Source of the DNA: Rubripirellula sp.
GTDB taxonomy: Bacteria; Planctomycetota; Planctomycetia; Pirellulales; Pirellulaceae
Reading direction: 5' to 3'
NCBI GenBank assembly: GCA_012270065.1
Contig: JAAXJB010000047.1
Location: 67,346 to 131,345, forward strand
Length of the DNA: 64,000 nucleotides
The notes beneath the pieces were generated by a model. That model was not told where the DNA came from, searched no databases, and was given only the letters and a program-made list of their open reading frames with translations. This document shows, in pieces, positions 1 to 10,696 of the stretch. How positions within the stretch are numbered: the stretch's first letter is position 1; each line of letters starts with the position of its first letter. The translations under genes were made by a program, and so were the position numbers.

Positions 1-15
1 TTTATTAATACCCGA

Positions 16-60
16 GTACAAGGCTTTCACGTACAAGGCTTTCACGTACAAGGCTGTCAC
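16..60. repeat. Tandem repeat, 3 x 15 bp
   Basis: Three head-to-tail copies of the unit gtacaaggctttcac. The first two are identical and the third has one change (t to g). They sit in a gene-free stretch at the left edge. Nothing ties them to a gene; a short slippage-type duplication is the simplest reading. Confidence 0.85.
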
Positions 61-459
61 GATCGGTCATCACGTCAGGAATCAAGATGCTCAAGAGAAC
101 CACGTGGTATTCTCTGATTTACATTCTACCTGTTTGAAGTCTACACCGATTGAACTGGGATCGTATCAAGTAAATCCCGGCACGGCGGATGCGATCCAGC
201 AATGCAAGCCCGTTTCGGTGCATCTTCGGCGGTCTTGTGCGACTTCAGGAATCTTAATGCACTCACTGGCTGTGAAATACAAGAGATCGTTCCACGAGGG
301 CAGATGGGTATCTACTGGATTGATATGGGCTGAAGCCAGTTGCAAGTATAACCAGAATTACAGCAATGAAGGCATTGAGAACGCCCTTGTTGTTTGAGAC
401 GATGGCAAACAAGCGTGACGGGTTAGATTCAGCGAATATTTCATGAGGAGTCAGCAATT
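61..459. other. Left-edge stretch without a convincing gene
   Basis: Open frames here (for example a 97-codon frame at 104-397 on the plus strand) have no recognisable motifs and no good ribosome-binding site. The only functional element I can support is a GAGGAG-type site at about 445-450, which serves the gene starting at 460. Confidence 0.5.
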
Positions 460-1980
460 GTGAATGTCCCAGATCGAATCGAACTCAAATTGGATCTACC
501 CGGTTTGCCGGAATTAGCACCCTTGGTGAATGACTTCGCCAGTCGCGCACTGGATCTGGCGGAGTTTTCGGGACAACGACGGGACGATTTGCTGAAAGCA
601 TTTCTGTGTGGTGTTGAACTCGTGGAACGAACTCTCGCTCATCAGGGCGATGCTCTTGTTCCATTGGAAATAGGTGTGATCATCGATGCAGATGCGCTGG
701 AGTTTAAAATACTGGAACATGGTATCCCCTTGGGCGACGATCTCGATTACGCGGCCGGGGGAGACATTGCTGACCGGATTCGTCCGAATACTATTTTCGA
801 TCGACTCTGGTGGGTTCAAAAAGGGCGAGAGGGATCTGAATTGCATCTGCGGGTCAAGCGTGACCATGCTTCCATTGAATTATTGGAAGACGTTCGTCAT
901 CGGCTGGACAGGGAAGAGGCAGAAAATGCTCTGTCGGATACTTCGCCTTCTGAAATGACCGGCGAATATCACATTCGGGACTATCGGCCGGGGGATGGTC
1001 TGGAAGTGGCTCGGCGTATTTATGAGGCTTATGGTCGATCTTATCCAAATCCTGATTTGTATGTTCCCGAACGTATTGACTTGCTGAACAAGTCAGGCCG
1101 TTTGCATTCCATCATTTGCGAGTCGCCAGCAGGTGACATCGTCGGCCATTATGCGCTGGAACGCCCCGATCTGGGCCCGATTGGTGAAGCCGGTCAGGCC
1201 GTCATTGATCATCGTCACAGGGGGCACGGATTGATGAAGCCGATGCGGGCGGCAGTGGAGGCAGCCGGAGCAAAAATTGGATTACTTGGCATTTGGAGTC
1301 AGCCGACAGCGCGTCATCCAATAAGTCAAAAGATGAATATCAAGTTCGGCTCAACACCCACGGGTCTCTGTCTTGGTACGACACCCGCCAAGGCTGCGTT
1401 GCGGGGTGGAGTTTCTGGTGAGAAAGAAGGAGCAGGGTTGGCAGAACGCCACTCCTGCTTCCTGTATTGGGATCCCATTGTCGCAGAACCACCGCTACGT
1501 GCCTTCGTTCCGGAATCCATGGTTTCTGTTTTGACATCCCTTTATGCGGCAAGAAAACGTGAAGTCGTGTTCGAGACCGATACCAGTGAATTGGGCGTTG
1601 GTCCTACGCGTATCAATACCCACTTCGATTCCAGTCGTGGCGTTGCGTGGGTTGCATTGGATCATATTACCAGTGGAGCGCTCGATGGGATTTTGGCCGC
1701 AATGAACGCAATGGAATCCTCAGCATCAGCTGCGACCGTCTTTGTGGATCTTCCCATCGATGAATCCGGCTGTGGTCAATTGGCCACGCAATTGATGAAG
1801 AAGGGTTTACGTTTGGCTGGCATCGGGCCTCGATTTCGAACGGTAGATGATGAGCGTCGAGCAGAGGATGTACTCCGCTTGCAACTGAATGTGGCTCCTG
1901 TCGATATCACCGGCCTGGTTGTAGAAGGTGACCTTGGCCGGGCTTTGGCGGAAACCATTGTCGGTCAACTCGATGCCTGA
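460..1980 (+). CDS. GNAT acetyltransferase with N-terminal degenerate ATPase (RsbW-like) domain
   Basis: A 506-residue protein starting at GTG with GAGGAG 9 bases upstream. Residues about 5-135 look like an anti-sigma/RsbW-type GHKL fold: an N-box-like helix containing ELVERTLAHQ and a later LEHGIPLGDD resembling a D-x-G-x-P box. The Asn and Asp expected for ATP/Mg binding are not clearly kept, so ATPase activity is doubtful. Residues about 170-310 are a GNAT fold with the acetyl-CoA loop RHRGHG at 252-257. The last 190 residues have no domain I recognise. The role is inferred: a small-molecule or protein acetyltransferase with a regulatory partner-binding head. It stands alone and converges on the next gene. 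Confidence 0.75.
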   Translation: MNVPDRIELKLDLPGLPELAPLVNDFASRALDLAEFSGQRRDDLLKAFLCGVELVERTLAHQGDALVPLEIGVIIDADALEFKILEHGIPLGDDLDYAAGGDIADRIRPNTIFDRLWWVQKGREGSELHLRVKRDHASIELLEDVRHRLDREEAENALSDTSPSEMTGEYHIRDYRPGDGLEVARRIYEAYGRSYPNPDLYVPERIDLLNKSGRLHSIICESPAGDIVGHYALERPDLGPIGEAGQAVIDHRHRGHGLMKPMRAAVEAAGAKIGLLGIWSQPTARHPISQKMNIKFGSTPTGLCLGTTPAKAALRGGVSGEKEGAGLAERHSCFLYWDPIVAEPPLRAFVPESMVSVLTSLYAARKREVVFETDTSELGVGPTRINTHFDSSRGVAWVALDHITSGALDGILAAMNAMESSASAATVFVDLPIDESGCGQLATQLMKKGLRLAGIGPRFRTVDDERRAEDVLRLQLNVAPVDITGLVVEGDLGRALAETIVGQLDA

Positions 1981-2347
1981 AAAAGACATGGGCATCGTAA
2001 CGGTCGATGGATTCAAAGGTGAAACCGTTGCAGTTCGTGAGGATTCCGCCAACGGAGAGAACCAACGGTTCATCGGTACTGACGATGAGAACAATGGGGG
2101 AATACAAGGGCAGTGAGCGGCTCCCGTTCTGGAAGATCGCGCCCGCACGACTGGAAAGCAACATCCCTAGATCATGCGTTGAAAATCAGGAGAGAGTAAT
2201 CAGGAGATAGTAACAGAGCGGTGCGGGGGAGCGTGCAATCAGAAGTTGTGTAACTAACTTCTGCTTCGCTTTCCTTTCGTATGATTTTTCTATATTTGTG
2301 GTGAGGCGATTCTCAACAGGCTTTGAAGTATTAATGAGATTCGATAC
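1981..2347. other. Convergent intergenic region
   Basis: A 367-base gap between two gene 3' ends. I see no clear hairpin with a T-run and no credible reading frame. Confidence 0.5.
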
Positions 2348-5300
2348 CTACTCGTCTCCGTGAGGATCGATCTCCTCTCCATATTCTGTAATTTCACCTT
2401 GATCGAATTGCTTGCTCGCTTTTGATTGCGCCATGAATCGTGAGTTGGAATTGATCTCAACCGATTTTTCCTCACCGGTTTGCAGTTCTTTCGCTGCAAC
2501 CGAAATCCAGCCATTCTGATCGATATCAAAGGTGACTTCTATTTGTGGCGATCCTTTTGCCTCAGGCGGTATATTTCCCAGAACGATTTCTCCAAGCAAG
2601 AGATTGTTATTGGCTAAACGGCTATTACCCTGAAGGACTCGAACAGTTACCGACTTCTGATGATCCTCCGTCGTTGTGAACATTTTCTTTTTTTCAGCAG
2701 GGATCGTGGTGTTGCGGTCAACGACAGCAGTCATCAGCCCCCCTTCGGTTTCGATACCCAAGGTCAGCGGTGTGATATCGAGCACTAGAGCGTCGGTTCG
2801 ATCACCCGCGAGGACGCTTCCTTGAATCGCGGCACCAACAGCAACCACCTCATCTGGATTAACGCTTTGATGTGGATCTTTTCCGAAGATGGACTTGACC
2901 AGCTCTCGGACCTTTGGAATTCGCGTGCTACCACCAACTAGAATCACCTCGTCAATTTCCTCTGGTGAAAAACTTGCGTCCTGCAAAGCTTTTAATACAG
3001 GCTGACGGCAACGCTCGACCAATGCATGAATCAGTTTCTCGAATTTGTCACGAGTCACCTTCATGGTTAAGTGCTTTTGAACGTTATCGGCTACGGTGAT
3101 GAAGGGAAGGTTAATGTCTGTTGCAGTCAGAGAGCTAAGTTCTTTCTTCGCTTTCTCGCAGGCTTCCTGCAAGCGCTGTAGCGCCATTGGGTCACTTCGA
3201 AGATCGATACCGTGTTCTTTCTTGAACTCGTTAACGACGTAGTGAATCAGGGCCTCATCCATGTCATCACCGCCAAATTGTGTATCACCTGACGTACTAA
3301 TCACTTGGAATACGCGGCTCCCTTGCTCTTCATCATCGGAATCCTCCACCTCAAGTACCGAAACGTCAAGCGTTCCACCACCCAAGTCAAAGACCATGAT
3401 TTTCTCTCTCTTCGATCGACTGAGACCATAAGCAAGAGCGGCAGCAGTTGGCTCGTTGATGATGCGTGCAACCGTGAGGCCAGAAATGAGGCCCGCATCT
3501 TTGGTTGCTTGCCTTTGGGCATCGTTGAAGTTGGCGGGAACTGCGATTACTGCCTTCGAGACGGTGTGCCCGAGGTAAGATTCAGCCGATTCCCTGAGTT
3601 TCTTCAGGATTTTTGCGGAGAGCTCCTGAGGCGAGTATTCTTTGTCGCCCACCCTGATTTTGACGTAGTCGTCTGCTGCACCTCCAACACAGTAAGGCAA
3701 CATTTTCTCATTGTTCTTTACTTCGTGGGAATGTTGCCCCATGAAGCGTTTGAGCGAATAGACGGTTTTCTTTGAATTAATAACGACTTGGCGCTTTGCT
3801 GGTTCCCCCACGATTGTGTCATCGTTGTCTGTGAAAGCGACGATGCTCGGAGTCAGGCGATTGCCCTCTGCGTTGGGAATGACGATCGGTTTGCTGCCTT
3901 CCATCACGGCGACAGCACTGATGGTCGTCCCCAAGTCAATTCCGATGATTCTTTCTTTTAGGGCAAACTCTGCAGCTTCCACGGACAAGTTTTGCAGTAT
4001 TGAGGTAGGCAATTTTCGAACGACATCAATCGGCAACTTGCCAGCATACGGGGTAGGGTCCCGTGCAACTCGAGCATGTAAGTCTTGCTGCAACTTTGAC
4101 ATTTTCCGATGGTTTGGATTCGATGAGAGATAAGCACTTACTGCCGGAAGAATTTCACAAACTTCCGCTGGACCGATCTCGCCGCCTGATTTGGCGTTGG
4201 ATACCAGTTGTGCAATTGAGTTTTCTGCTTCGACAATCCTCGCCAATTCGCCTCTGAACTCATTTTGCTGTCGCGTCAGATAGCTTGTTTGAATTGGCTT
4301 GATTATTCGCCACGCTTTCTTTGCATCACCAATCTCGAATGATTTTTTTCCCTTCAAATACGTTTCCTGACTTTTAAAAGCAAACGCCCGCATTTTTTCT
4401 TGACGTTCACGCAGTTGGACTTGCAGTTTTTCTAAATCCTGCCGATCGCCCCTGAGTAACAAAGCCCGTTCCACTTTGGTCAATAGATTATCTAGATCTT
4501 GATTTTTTACACTCGCTTTTATTTCTTCGATAAGGCTGATTGATTCAGCACGATCGGTTATCAGCGATTGAAGATAATTCTCAACCTCAGGTGTCCGCTC
4601 TGACTCTGGAATCGATTCAAGTACTTTAATTGCGGATTCGTAGTCAAATGATCGATGATGTTCTTCTGCTTGCGAAAATACTTGTCGACATTTCTGCTTC
4701 TGTTTTTCCCACTCCATGTTTGTCGATCGAGTGAATTCATTCATCCATTCGGTGAATTGCAAGAAACAAGCATTATTAATCGAATTCAGGTTGGCAGCCA
4801 TCTCTAACGCGGATTCGTACGCACATTGACTTCGAAGCTTCTCCGCGATCTTTCGTAGTTTGGTAAGTTCCTGCTGAATGCAGTCCAACGCTTCTTTTCG
4901 CAGGCCTGTGAAATCTTCAGAATCTGGGGCGATTTCAGTGAGCCGGTTAACATCCGCGATTAATCCGTCGTATTGCTGTTTCGAGATTCGTTGACGGACT
5001 GTGTCACTCAATTGTTCCAGTTCCGTTAGTCTGCCTCTGATTCGCTGCTCAGCGTCAGCGACAGTTTCTTGCTGCTTTGGTAGTGTTCGTTTGCGAAAAA
5101 TCTCCGATACCTGATCCAAAGCTCGAATCCCCGCCTCATAATCCTTTGCGGATTCATGGCTAAGTGCTTCGCTAAGGTTTTCAGAGGCTCGCTGCTGTTC
5201 AAGTTCCCATGTGCTGTCGATTTCCTCGAGGAATTCCGCAGACCATGATTTGAGTTGACCTAATCGAATGTCCGGTTCATTCTGAACTTCCTGCGCAATC

Positions 5301-6535
5301 TCGCGTGCAGCATCGAAATCCAGTTCTCGCAGGTAATCTTCTGCTTGAGCACGTCGTGACTTCATTGCTTCTCGGCGTTGCACGAGGATCTCTTCCTGCA
5401 AAAAACCGCACTCGCCGCAGATCTTGTCCCATACGGGAATGATCTCCTCACACTTCAAACAGTTCACCGTCAACGACGCTGCACAGTCTTTACAAAACTT
5501 TCGGGTGGAAGGATTTTTTGCTCCGCAGGAAGCGCACTGACCATCATCAAGTTCTGAAAAAGAAACAGAGCGAACACCGGAACTCGGATCCATTGACTCT
5601 CGTAACGCATCTCTCAATTCCATTGCAGTCTGATATCGATGATCCCTGTCATCCTCCAAGGCTTTGGCAAGGATCTTCTGTGCGCTCTGTGGTACTTCGT
5701 GGAGACGAATCACTTTCGGGGTCTTACCCGTAACCATCTGGTAAAGCGATGCAGCAAGACTCCACAGGTCGCTGCGACTGTCAGTCAGGGAGGCATCCAG
5801 GCGTTGTTCAGGTGGCATGAAGTCCAATGTGCCTAAAACTGCCCCGGCCATCGTCATGCCTGTGTCGGCAGTGTCGTCCTTGGCTAACCCGAAATCGGTC
5901 AGCTTTGGTACGCCATCAACAGTAAGCAACACGTTAGCTGGTTTAATGTCTCGATGGATGATCTTGGCTGCGTGCGCCTTGGATAATCCATCGCAGAGCT
6001 GGCACGTCAGATTCACCGCCTCTTCCAGGTCCATTGGCCCTTGACGACATTTATCGAGCAGACTTTCACCCTCGACATATTCCATGATCAGGAATGGACC
6101 ATCTTTCGCGCGACCATAGTCATAGATCTGGACGATATTCGGATGGTTCAACGCAGCCACCGATTGGGCTTCAGTCAAAAAACGACTGACCGCGGACTTG
6201 CTTTTCGCGCCGCTACCAAGAATTCGCTTGATCGCAACTTTGCGATTGAGGCGAGTATCGATTGCCAGCAGCACCTCGCCCATACCTCCTCGACCAAGTA
6301 CATCCTCAAATGTGTAGCGAGCCTCGAGGTCAACGATTTCCATCCCATCGTCGAATGAACCGTCCAGGTCATTTCCTCCACCACCGAGAGTCACTTCATC
6401 GCCAAGGCTGTGCGGATCATTGCTGCGACCTCCAGCAAACGTCCTCTCATCCCCAAGACTCTGTGCATCGAATTGACCATTGTCGTCATCCAACGTGTTT
6501 TGGTGATCAGGATTGTTTTCGTTGTCCTTGGACAT
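2348..6535 (-). CDS. Ser/Thr kinase - double zinc ribbon - helical region - Hsp70 (DnaK-like) fusion
   Basis: A 1395-residue soluble protein. The N-terminal tail has two SLGDExT repeats (residues 26-32 and 43-49). Residues about 74-315 are a complete Hanks kinase: glycine loop GRGGMGEV 81-88, Lys103, HRDIKPAN with Asp196, DFG 214-216. Two CxxC pairs each build a zinc ribbon (Cys334/337/348/351 and Cys359/362/373/376). Residues about 380-855 are charged helices, probably coiled-coil or TPR-like. From about 862 an Hsp70 begins: DLGTT phosphate loop, [16 protein letters not shown], then the beta substrate-binding domain. It stops after about 40 residues where DnaK would have its helical lid. All kinase catalytic residues and Hsp70 nucleotide motifs are present, so both modules look active. 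Inferred role: phosphorylation coupled to chaperone action. No dnaJ or grpE is adjacent. Confidence 0.92.
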   Translation of the reverse strand: MSKDNENNPDHQNTLDDDNGQFDAQSLGDERTFAGGRSNDPHSLGDEVTLGGGGNDLDGSFDDGMEIVDLEARYTFEDVLGRGGMGEVLLAIDTRLNRKVAIKRILGSGAKSKSAVSRFLTEAQSVAALNHPNIVQIYDYGRAKDGPFLIMEYVEGESLLDKCRQGPMDLEEAVNLTCQLCDGLSKAHAAKIIHRDIKPANVLLTVDGVPKLTDFGLAKDDTADTGMTMAGAVLGTLDFMPPEQRLDASLTDSRSDLWSLAASLYQMVTGKTPKVIRLHEVPQSAQKILAKALEDDRDHRYQTAMELRDALRESMDPSSGVRSVSFSELDDGQCASCGAKNPSTRKFCKDCAASLTVNCLKCEEIIPVWDKICGECGFLQEEILVQRREAMKSRRAQAEDYLRELDFDAAREIAQEVQNEPDIRLGQLKSWSAEFLEEIDSTWELEQQRASENLSEALSHESAKDYEAGIRALDQVSEIFRKRTLPKQQETVADAEQRIRGRLTELEQLSDTVRQRISKQQYDGLIADVNRLTEIAPDSEDFTGLRKEALDCIQQELTKLRKIAEKLRSQCAYESALEMAANLNSINNACFLQFTEWMNEFTRSTNMEWEKQKQKCRQVFSQAEEHHRSFDYESAIKVLESIPESERTPEVENYLQSLITDRAESISLIEEIKASVKNQDLDNLLTKVERALLLRGDRQDLEKLQVQLRERQEKMRAFAFKSQETYLKGKKSFEIGDAKKAWRIIKPIQTSYLTRQQNEFRGELARIVEAENSIAQLVSNAKSGGEIGPAEVCEILPAVSAYLSSNPNHRKMSKLQQDLHARVARDPTPYAGKLPIDVVRKLPTSILQNLSVEAAEFALKERIIGIDLGTTISAVAVMEGSKPIVIPNAEGNRLTPSIVAFTDNDDTIVGEPAKRQVVINSKKTVYSLKRFMGQHSHEVKNNEKMLPYCVGGAADDYVKIRVGDKEYSPQELSAKILKKLRESAESYLGHTVSKAVIAVPANFNDAQRQATKDAGLISGLTVARIINEPTAAALAYGLSRSKREKIMVFDLGGGTLDVSVLEVEDSDDEEQGSRVFQVISTSGDTQFGGDDMDEALIHYVVNEFKKEHGIDLRSDPMALQRLQEACEKAKKELSSLTATDINLPFITVADNVQKHLTMKVTRDKFEKLIHALVERCRQPVLKALQDASFSPEEIDEVILVGGSTRIPKVRELVKSIFGKDPHQSVNPDEVVAVGAAIQGSVLAGDRTDALVLDITPLTLGIETEGGLMTAVVDRNTTIPAEKKKMFTTTEDHQKSVTVRVLQGNSRLANNNLLLGEIVLGNIPPEAKGSPQIEVTFDIDQNGWISVAAKELQTGEEKSVEINSNSRFMAQSKASKQFDQGEITEYGEEIDPHGDE

Positions 6536-7208
6536 GGGCAGGGAATATCAACAGGAACCGGGTAGGAAAATCATCCAATATCTTAGCGGCAAACGGACTT
6601 AAGGTCCCCATGTAGTCGCCACCTAAAGCTGCCATTCTGCAAAGAGATACGCTGAAAGATCACATGGGTATCCCACAAAGCTGAGCAGGTTGTGAAATGG
6701 AAGTGAACCCGTCTGGTAATTGCACTGCCACACTGATCATTTGTTCGCTCTGTTGGCCGTCAGTAAGACAAGTGATGTCCCTTCACAGAATTGCACCATT
6801 GTGAGTGAGCGAATCCTGCTCAGGCGCGCCGCTCGGTAAAGACTTTCAGAATGCCTCAGAAACGTCATGCAGTGGATAAGATCGTTGTCAATTTAAGCGT
6901 GAATTCGAGTCGAAGCGTATGGGGCATTGGCGACTCGTTTCCATTGCACCGGTTTCGTTTTCTTCCAACCGCATCACGTTAAGCGTGAAGGTGATTGTGC
7001 CACGCGACTGCTGAGCAAATAAGAAGCAGCGGATGATGTGTGTGCATTCCCGGCACTGCATCCCGTGCGTTCTTTGGCCCCAATGATTTTCTGTTTGCGA
7101 ATCCCGTTGCAAATACTGAAGCCATCCACGCGCGATTAGAATGTAACCGCCGTTCATAATCATAATCCTGCCCTCGTATTTTTCCGACTCACTACATCAG
7201 GTCTTCTT
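6536..7208. other. Divergent intergenic region
   Basis: A 673-base region between two divergent genes, so it should hold both promoters. A 91-codon frame on the minus strand (6888-7163) has no recognisable content. I cannot assign specific promoter boxes or a structured RNA. Confidence 0.5.
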
Positions 7209-9608
7209 ATGCGTATCGGCCCCTCCGTCCTGGTCCAGATGTTACTCCTTGTCGCCTCCACGGCTTCGCTGCCAGCGACGGAATTGCAAGTGGCCAACCT
7301 TTTTTCAGACGGGGCGGTGATACAACGCGGGATGACAGTTCCGGTATGGGGGACGGGAACACCGGGCGCGCAAATTCGGGTCACCTTTGCTGGTCAGATG
7401 CAGAAAACAACTGTGGATGATGATGGGCGATGGCGAGTAATCCTGGCGGAATTGACCGCTTCATCCGTGCCGCAAACCCTCACCGTCTCCGACGCAGACA
7501 ACGCACTGCAGATCAGGGACATGCTCGTCGGTGAAGTTTGGCTTTGCTCAGGGCAATCGAATATGGCCATGCGGGTCGATCTCGCCCGTGATGCGGAAGA
7601 TGAAAAGGCTACGTCCGATCTGCCGCTGATTCGAGTGCATACCGTTGCCTACGCACCTGCCCGCAAACCATTGACTCAAAGTTCCGGCCAGTGGGTGAAG
7701 GCCGGACCTGATACCGCAGGACAGTTTTCGGCCATCGCATTTTTCTTCGGTCGAGAATTGCACCGAAAGCTCAAGGTTCCCGTTGGACTGATCGTGGCGG
7801 CACGTGGTGGCTCGGACATCACCACCTGGACCAGTCGCACGGCGCAACAAGACACCCAGGAACTCAACGAACTGCTGAAGTCATGGGAACAAAAGGTCAA
7901 GGCTTGGACGCCTGAGATTGAGGCGGCGGCAATGGCGACCTACGAAAAGGAGTTTCCAAAGTGGAAAGCAGCAGTGCAGGCTGCGGCGAAGGCTGGCCAA
8001 AGACGCCCACCGAGACCGGCGGCTGCGCGCACGCCGGTCCATCCTGCCGAACATCACCATCACCCTGCCACGTTGTTCAATGGCATGATTCATCCGTTGA
8101 TTCCCTACGCCATTCAGGGTGTCATCTGGTATCAGGGCGAATCCAATGCCTTCACCGGAGAACAAAGCGCGCTCTACGAAAAACAACTGCCATTGTTGAT
8201 TCAGGATTGGCGCGAGCGCTGGGGGCGGGATCATTCAGAGCAGGGGAACTTCCCATTCGCCTGGGTACAATTGCCATTCACTTCCGCCCGGCAGGTGGCC
8301 TGGGCTCGCATCCGGGAATCCATGCGGCGCGGTTTGTTCCTTCCCAACACAGGCATGGTGGTAACCCTTGATCTGGGTGAAGAGAACCTGCTGCATCCGA
8401 AGAACAAGCAGGCTTTCGCTCATCGCCTGGCCCAGTGGGCTCGCGCTGAGGTTTATGGCGAAGATATCCCCTGGTCCGGACCACTGTTCAAGAGTGCTCG
8501 TGCCGCAGAGAAAGGCGTGCTGCTCCGCTTCGAACATGATGATCGACTCAGGGCGATCGAGGAACCGCTCGTCGGTTTCGAATATCGCAGCGGCGACAAC
8601 GATTGGACAGCCGCGTCCGCCCGTATCCAGAACAACCGCGTTGTCGTTCAAGCGCCGGCGGGAGTGACCTTGAACGCCGTTCGCTATGCCTGGGGCAACA
8701 AACCGGTACACAACCTCGTCAATTCCGCCGGTCTGCCAACGTCCCCCTTCGTGACTGAATTTGCTGCTGTGAAGTCATCCGGGGTTCGGAGTAAAAGACC
8801 TCGAAAGCCGGCGCCACCCGATCTCGTCAAAACGCCATTGGTTCCGGCTGATATCACAAAGTTTCCCGGCGAAACCGAAAGCCTTGAAATCTTCCTGCTC
8901 ATGGGCCAGTCCAACATGAAAGGTCGTGGCAAGATGCCCGACCGGCCATTCAGCGATCCGCAAATTGTGATGATGCACAAGCCGGGTGACGGATATTTCC
9001 TCGCTCGCCATCCACTCCATCTGACCGGTGACCCCGACGACTTTTCAGGATCTGACAATGCCGGCGTCGGTCCAGGGCTTTCATTCGCTCGCGCCATTGC
9101 GAAGGCTCGGCCGAAGTCGCGTATTCTCCTCGTCCCTTGTGCGGTCGGCGGCACCGGAGTCGCCGCCTGGCAGAAAGGCCAGAGACTGTACGAGGAAACT
9201 GTCCGCAAAGCGCGGCTCGCGTTGAAGCAGGCTCCACAGAGTAAAGCTCGAATCTCTGCAGCGCTTTGGTTGCAGGGCGAATCCGATTCGACGTCGCCTG
9301 AGAAGCTCGCCGCCTACCAGGAGCGTCTGGACTCATTGATCGCAGCGCTTCGTTCGGATCTGAACAGCCCCAGACTCCCGTTCATCGCCTGCACCATCGG
9401 CGAACTGAAGGAATCCAATGTGAAAGACCGCATGGCCATCAATAAAATTCTTCTCGATCTCCCCAATCGTATTCCACAAAGCGCCTGCATTGACAGTCGC
9501 AAGTTTGCCAAGTCCATCGGTGACATGGTCCACTTCGATACGCACACTCAGCATCGACACGGGCAGCTCTATGCAGCTGAGTATCTGGAGCTGTCGAAGG
9601 ATGAATGA
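7209..9608 (+). CDS. Secreted sialate O-acetylesterase with second SASA esterase domain
   Basis: A 799-residue exported protein with a signal peptide (hydrophobic residues 8-20, cleavage near SLPA-TE). The first half (about 25-520) is a classical sialate O-acetylesterase: a beta domain beginning LFSDGAVIQRG, the nucleophile block GQSNMAM at about 115-121 and the later block WYQGESNA. The second half (about 555-799) is a separate SASA/DUF303-type SGNH esterase with its own LLMGQSNMKGRG and LQGESDS blocks and a C-terminal DTHTQHRHG segment supplying Asp/His. The protein therefore carries two catalytic centres. Expected reaction: removal of acetyl esters from sugars or polysaccharides outside the cytoplasm. 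No strong ribosome-binding site precedes the ATG. Isolated gene. Confidence 0.88.
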   Translation: MRIGPSVLVQMLLLVASTASLPATELQVANLFSDGAVIQRGMTVPVWGTGTPGAQIRVTFAGQMQKTTVDDDGRWRVILAELTASSVPQTLTVSDADNALQIRDMLVGEVWLCSGQSNMAMRVDLARDAEDEKATSDLPLIRVHTVAYAPARKPLTQSSGQWVKAGPDTAGQFSAIAFFFGRELHRKLKVPVGLIVAARGGSDITTWTSRTAQQDTQELNELLKSWEQKVKAWTPEIEAAAMATYEKEFPKWKAAVQAAAKAGQRRPPRPAAARTPVHPAEHHHHPATLFNGMIHPLIPYAIQGVIWYQGESNAFTGEQSALYEKQLPLLIQDWRERWGRDHSEQGNFPFAWVQLPFTSARQVAWARIRESMRRGLFLPNTGMVVTLDLGEENLLHPKNKQAFAHRLAQWARAEVYGEDIPWSGPLFKSARAAEKGVLLRFEHDDRLRAIEEPLVGFEYRSGDNDWTAASARIQNNRVVVQAPAGVTLNAVRYAWGNKPVHNLVNSAGLPTSPFVTEFAAVKSSGVRSKRPRKPAPPDLVKTPLVPADITKFPGETESLEIFLLMGQSNMKGRGKMPDRPFSDPQIVMMHKPGDGYFLARHPLHLTGDPDDFSGSDNAGVGPGLSFARAIAKARPKSRILLVPCAVGGTGVAAWQKGQRLYEETVRKARLALKQAPQSKARISAALWLQGESDSTSPEKLAAYQERLDSLIAALRSDLNSPRLPFIACTIGELKESNVKDRMAINKILLDLPNRIPQSACIDSRKFAKSIGDMVHFDTHTQHRHGQLYAAEYLELSKDE

Positions 9609-9679
9609 AGTAACGCCCGTCAAATCATGGGATTTCGTGACACCAGTTGCATCCACCGACCAGATTTCGGCTGGGGTAC

Positions 9680-9701
9680 AAGTCACTTCGGTTGCTTCAC
9701 C
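9680..9701 (+). repeat. Direct repeat copy 1 (22 bp)
   Basis: Matches 20 of 22 bases with the copy at 10133-10154. The copies bracket about 430 bases of non-coding DNA. Confidence 0.6.
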
Positions 9702-10132
9702 GATGCACCATTTTGTGCAATGACGCCTTATCCACATCCACCAAGGCTTTGGTTTTATTCAGAGATCTGCTTAGAGATGGAAGCCTGCAGTGATTTGGTA
9801 TCGCTGACAGCAAGAGCATATCACCGAAAGTGACAGGGCAAGGTCCTCTGAAGAACATGCCGGCAACCGTCGCTGGCATTTCAAGCTTGGAATCACGACT
9901 CATTCTGAGATTGGATTGACTGTTGCAAACTCTTGTGGGTGGTTGCCCCGACAGAGGCAATCCCATTTTTGCCGCACGTCGAATCAGGGCCAGACTCGAT
10001 CAAGAAGATCGATGTGCGCCGGAACGCTCGAAATGATGGGCTGGGGTGTGCAGGGGGGATTTTGAGGAGAGATTTTCGTCCCAGCCTCACCGCAGTCGGT
10101 CGCGGTAAATGACGTAAATGAGCGGCTGCAGT

Positions 10133-10154
10133 AAGTCACTTCGGTTGGTTGACC
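10133..10154 (+). repeat. Direct repeat copy 2 (22 bp)
   Basis: Partner of 9680-9701; the two differences are c/g changes. Confidence 0.6.
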
Positions 10155-10213
10155 TGACGCATTTAGCAAGCAGGCGCATATCTTTGGACCGCCCTACGGC
10201 GTTGTTTATTTGC

Positions 10214-10696
10214 TCAATCAACGTCGTTTCTATCTCTAGCGACTTCTTCCCATTTCAGGACGTTGGTTTTTCTATCCGATGTAGCTGTCAACCATGGCCT
10301 TGGATACTGGTGACCAATGGTATTCCCCGCCTCATCGTATATGAATGCGAGATCGTGGCCGGTCACTACCTCCTTTGCTACGTTGTACATTTCGTGGCAT
10401 GTCCAAATCGGTTCCCACGCGAGCCACCAAAGCGAGTAAGCTCCCATTGGAAAATGAGAGTTGAATTTCCAATGCACATGGTATTTTTCGACTTCGAACT
10501 CATGGACTTCCTGGGTCGATGGATCAACCAGATCGACCTGCTCGATGTTTTCAGAGGGCCCGAATTGCTTTTCCACTGCAACACGTGAATCTAGATTTTC
10601 CAGCGTTGTGCCGCTTCCTCTTATCAAAACACTGCACCCCGAACAGCACGTCAGTATAAGGAACATCGAGAACAACAGATGCAACCGCGCGGACAC
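10214..10696 (-). CDS. Putative lipoprotein, unknown function
   Basis: A 160-residue protein if started at the GTG at 10696, which follows a GAGG 11 bases upstream. That start gives a normal lipoprotein signal: an Arg near the N-terminus, a hydrophobic stretch, then the Cys-rich LTCCSGCS with a lipobox-like SGC. An upstream ATG at 10765 would add 23 residues and spoil the signal. The mature part is Trp- and Tyr-rich (WWLAWEPIW) and has no family I recognise. It probably sits on a membrane face. It lies in the accessory zone. Confidence 0.55.
   Translation of the reverse strand: MSARLHLLFSMFLILTCCSGCSVLIRGSGTTLENLDSRVAVEKQFGPSENIEQVDLVDPSTQEVHEFEVEKYHVHWKFNSHFPMGAYSLWWLAWEPIWTCHEMYNVAKEVVTGHDLAFIYDEAGNTIGHQYPRPWLTATSDRKTNVLKWEEVARDRNDVD

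Larger units (their letters stand above)
9609..10213. other. Gene-poor stretch with a separated direct repeat
   Basis: No credible gene. Two near-identical 22-base words (aagtcacttcggttg...) lie at 9680-9701 and 10133-10154 with two mismatches. The short frames on both strands have no recognised motif. Together with the broken gene downstream it looks like a decayed accessory segment, but I cannot name an insertion sequence. Confidence 0.45.

Noticed and set aside
6888-7163. 91-codon minus-strand frame
   Set aside because: No ribosome-binding site, no motif, and odd His/Cys/Trp-rich composition.
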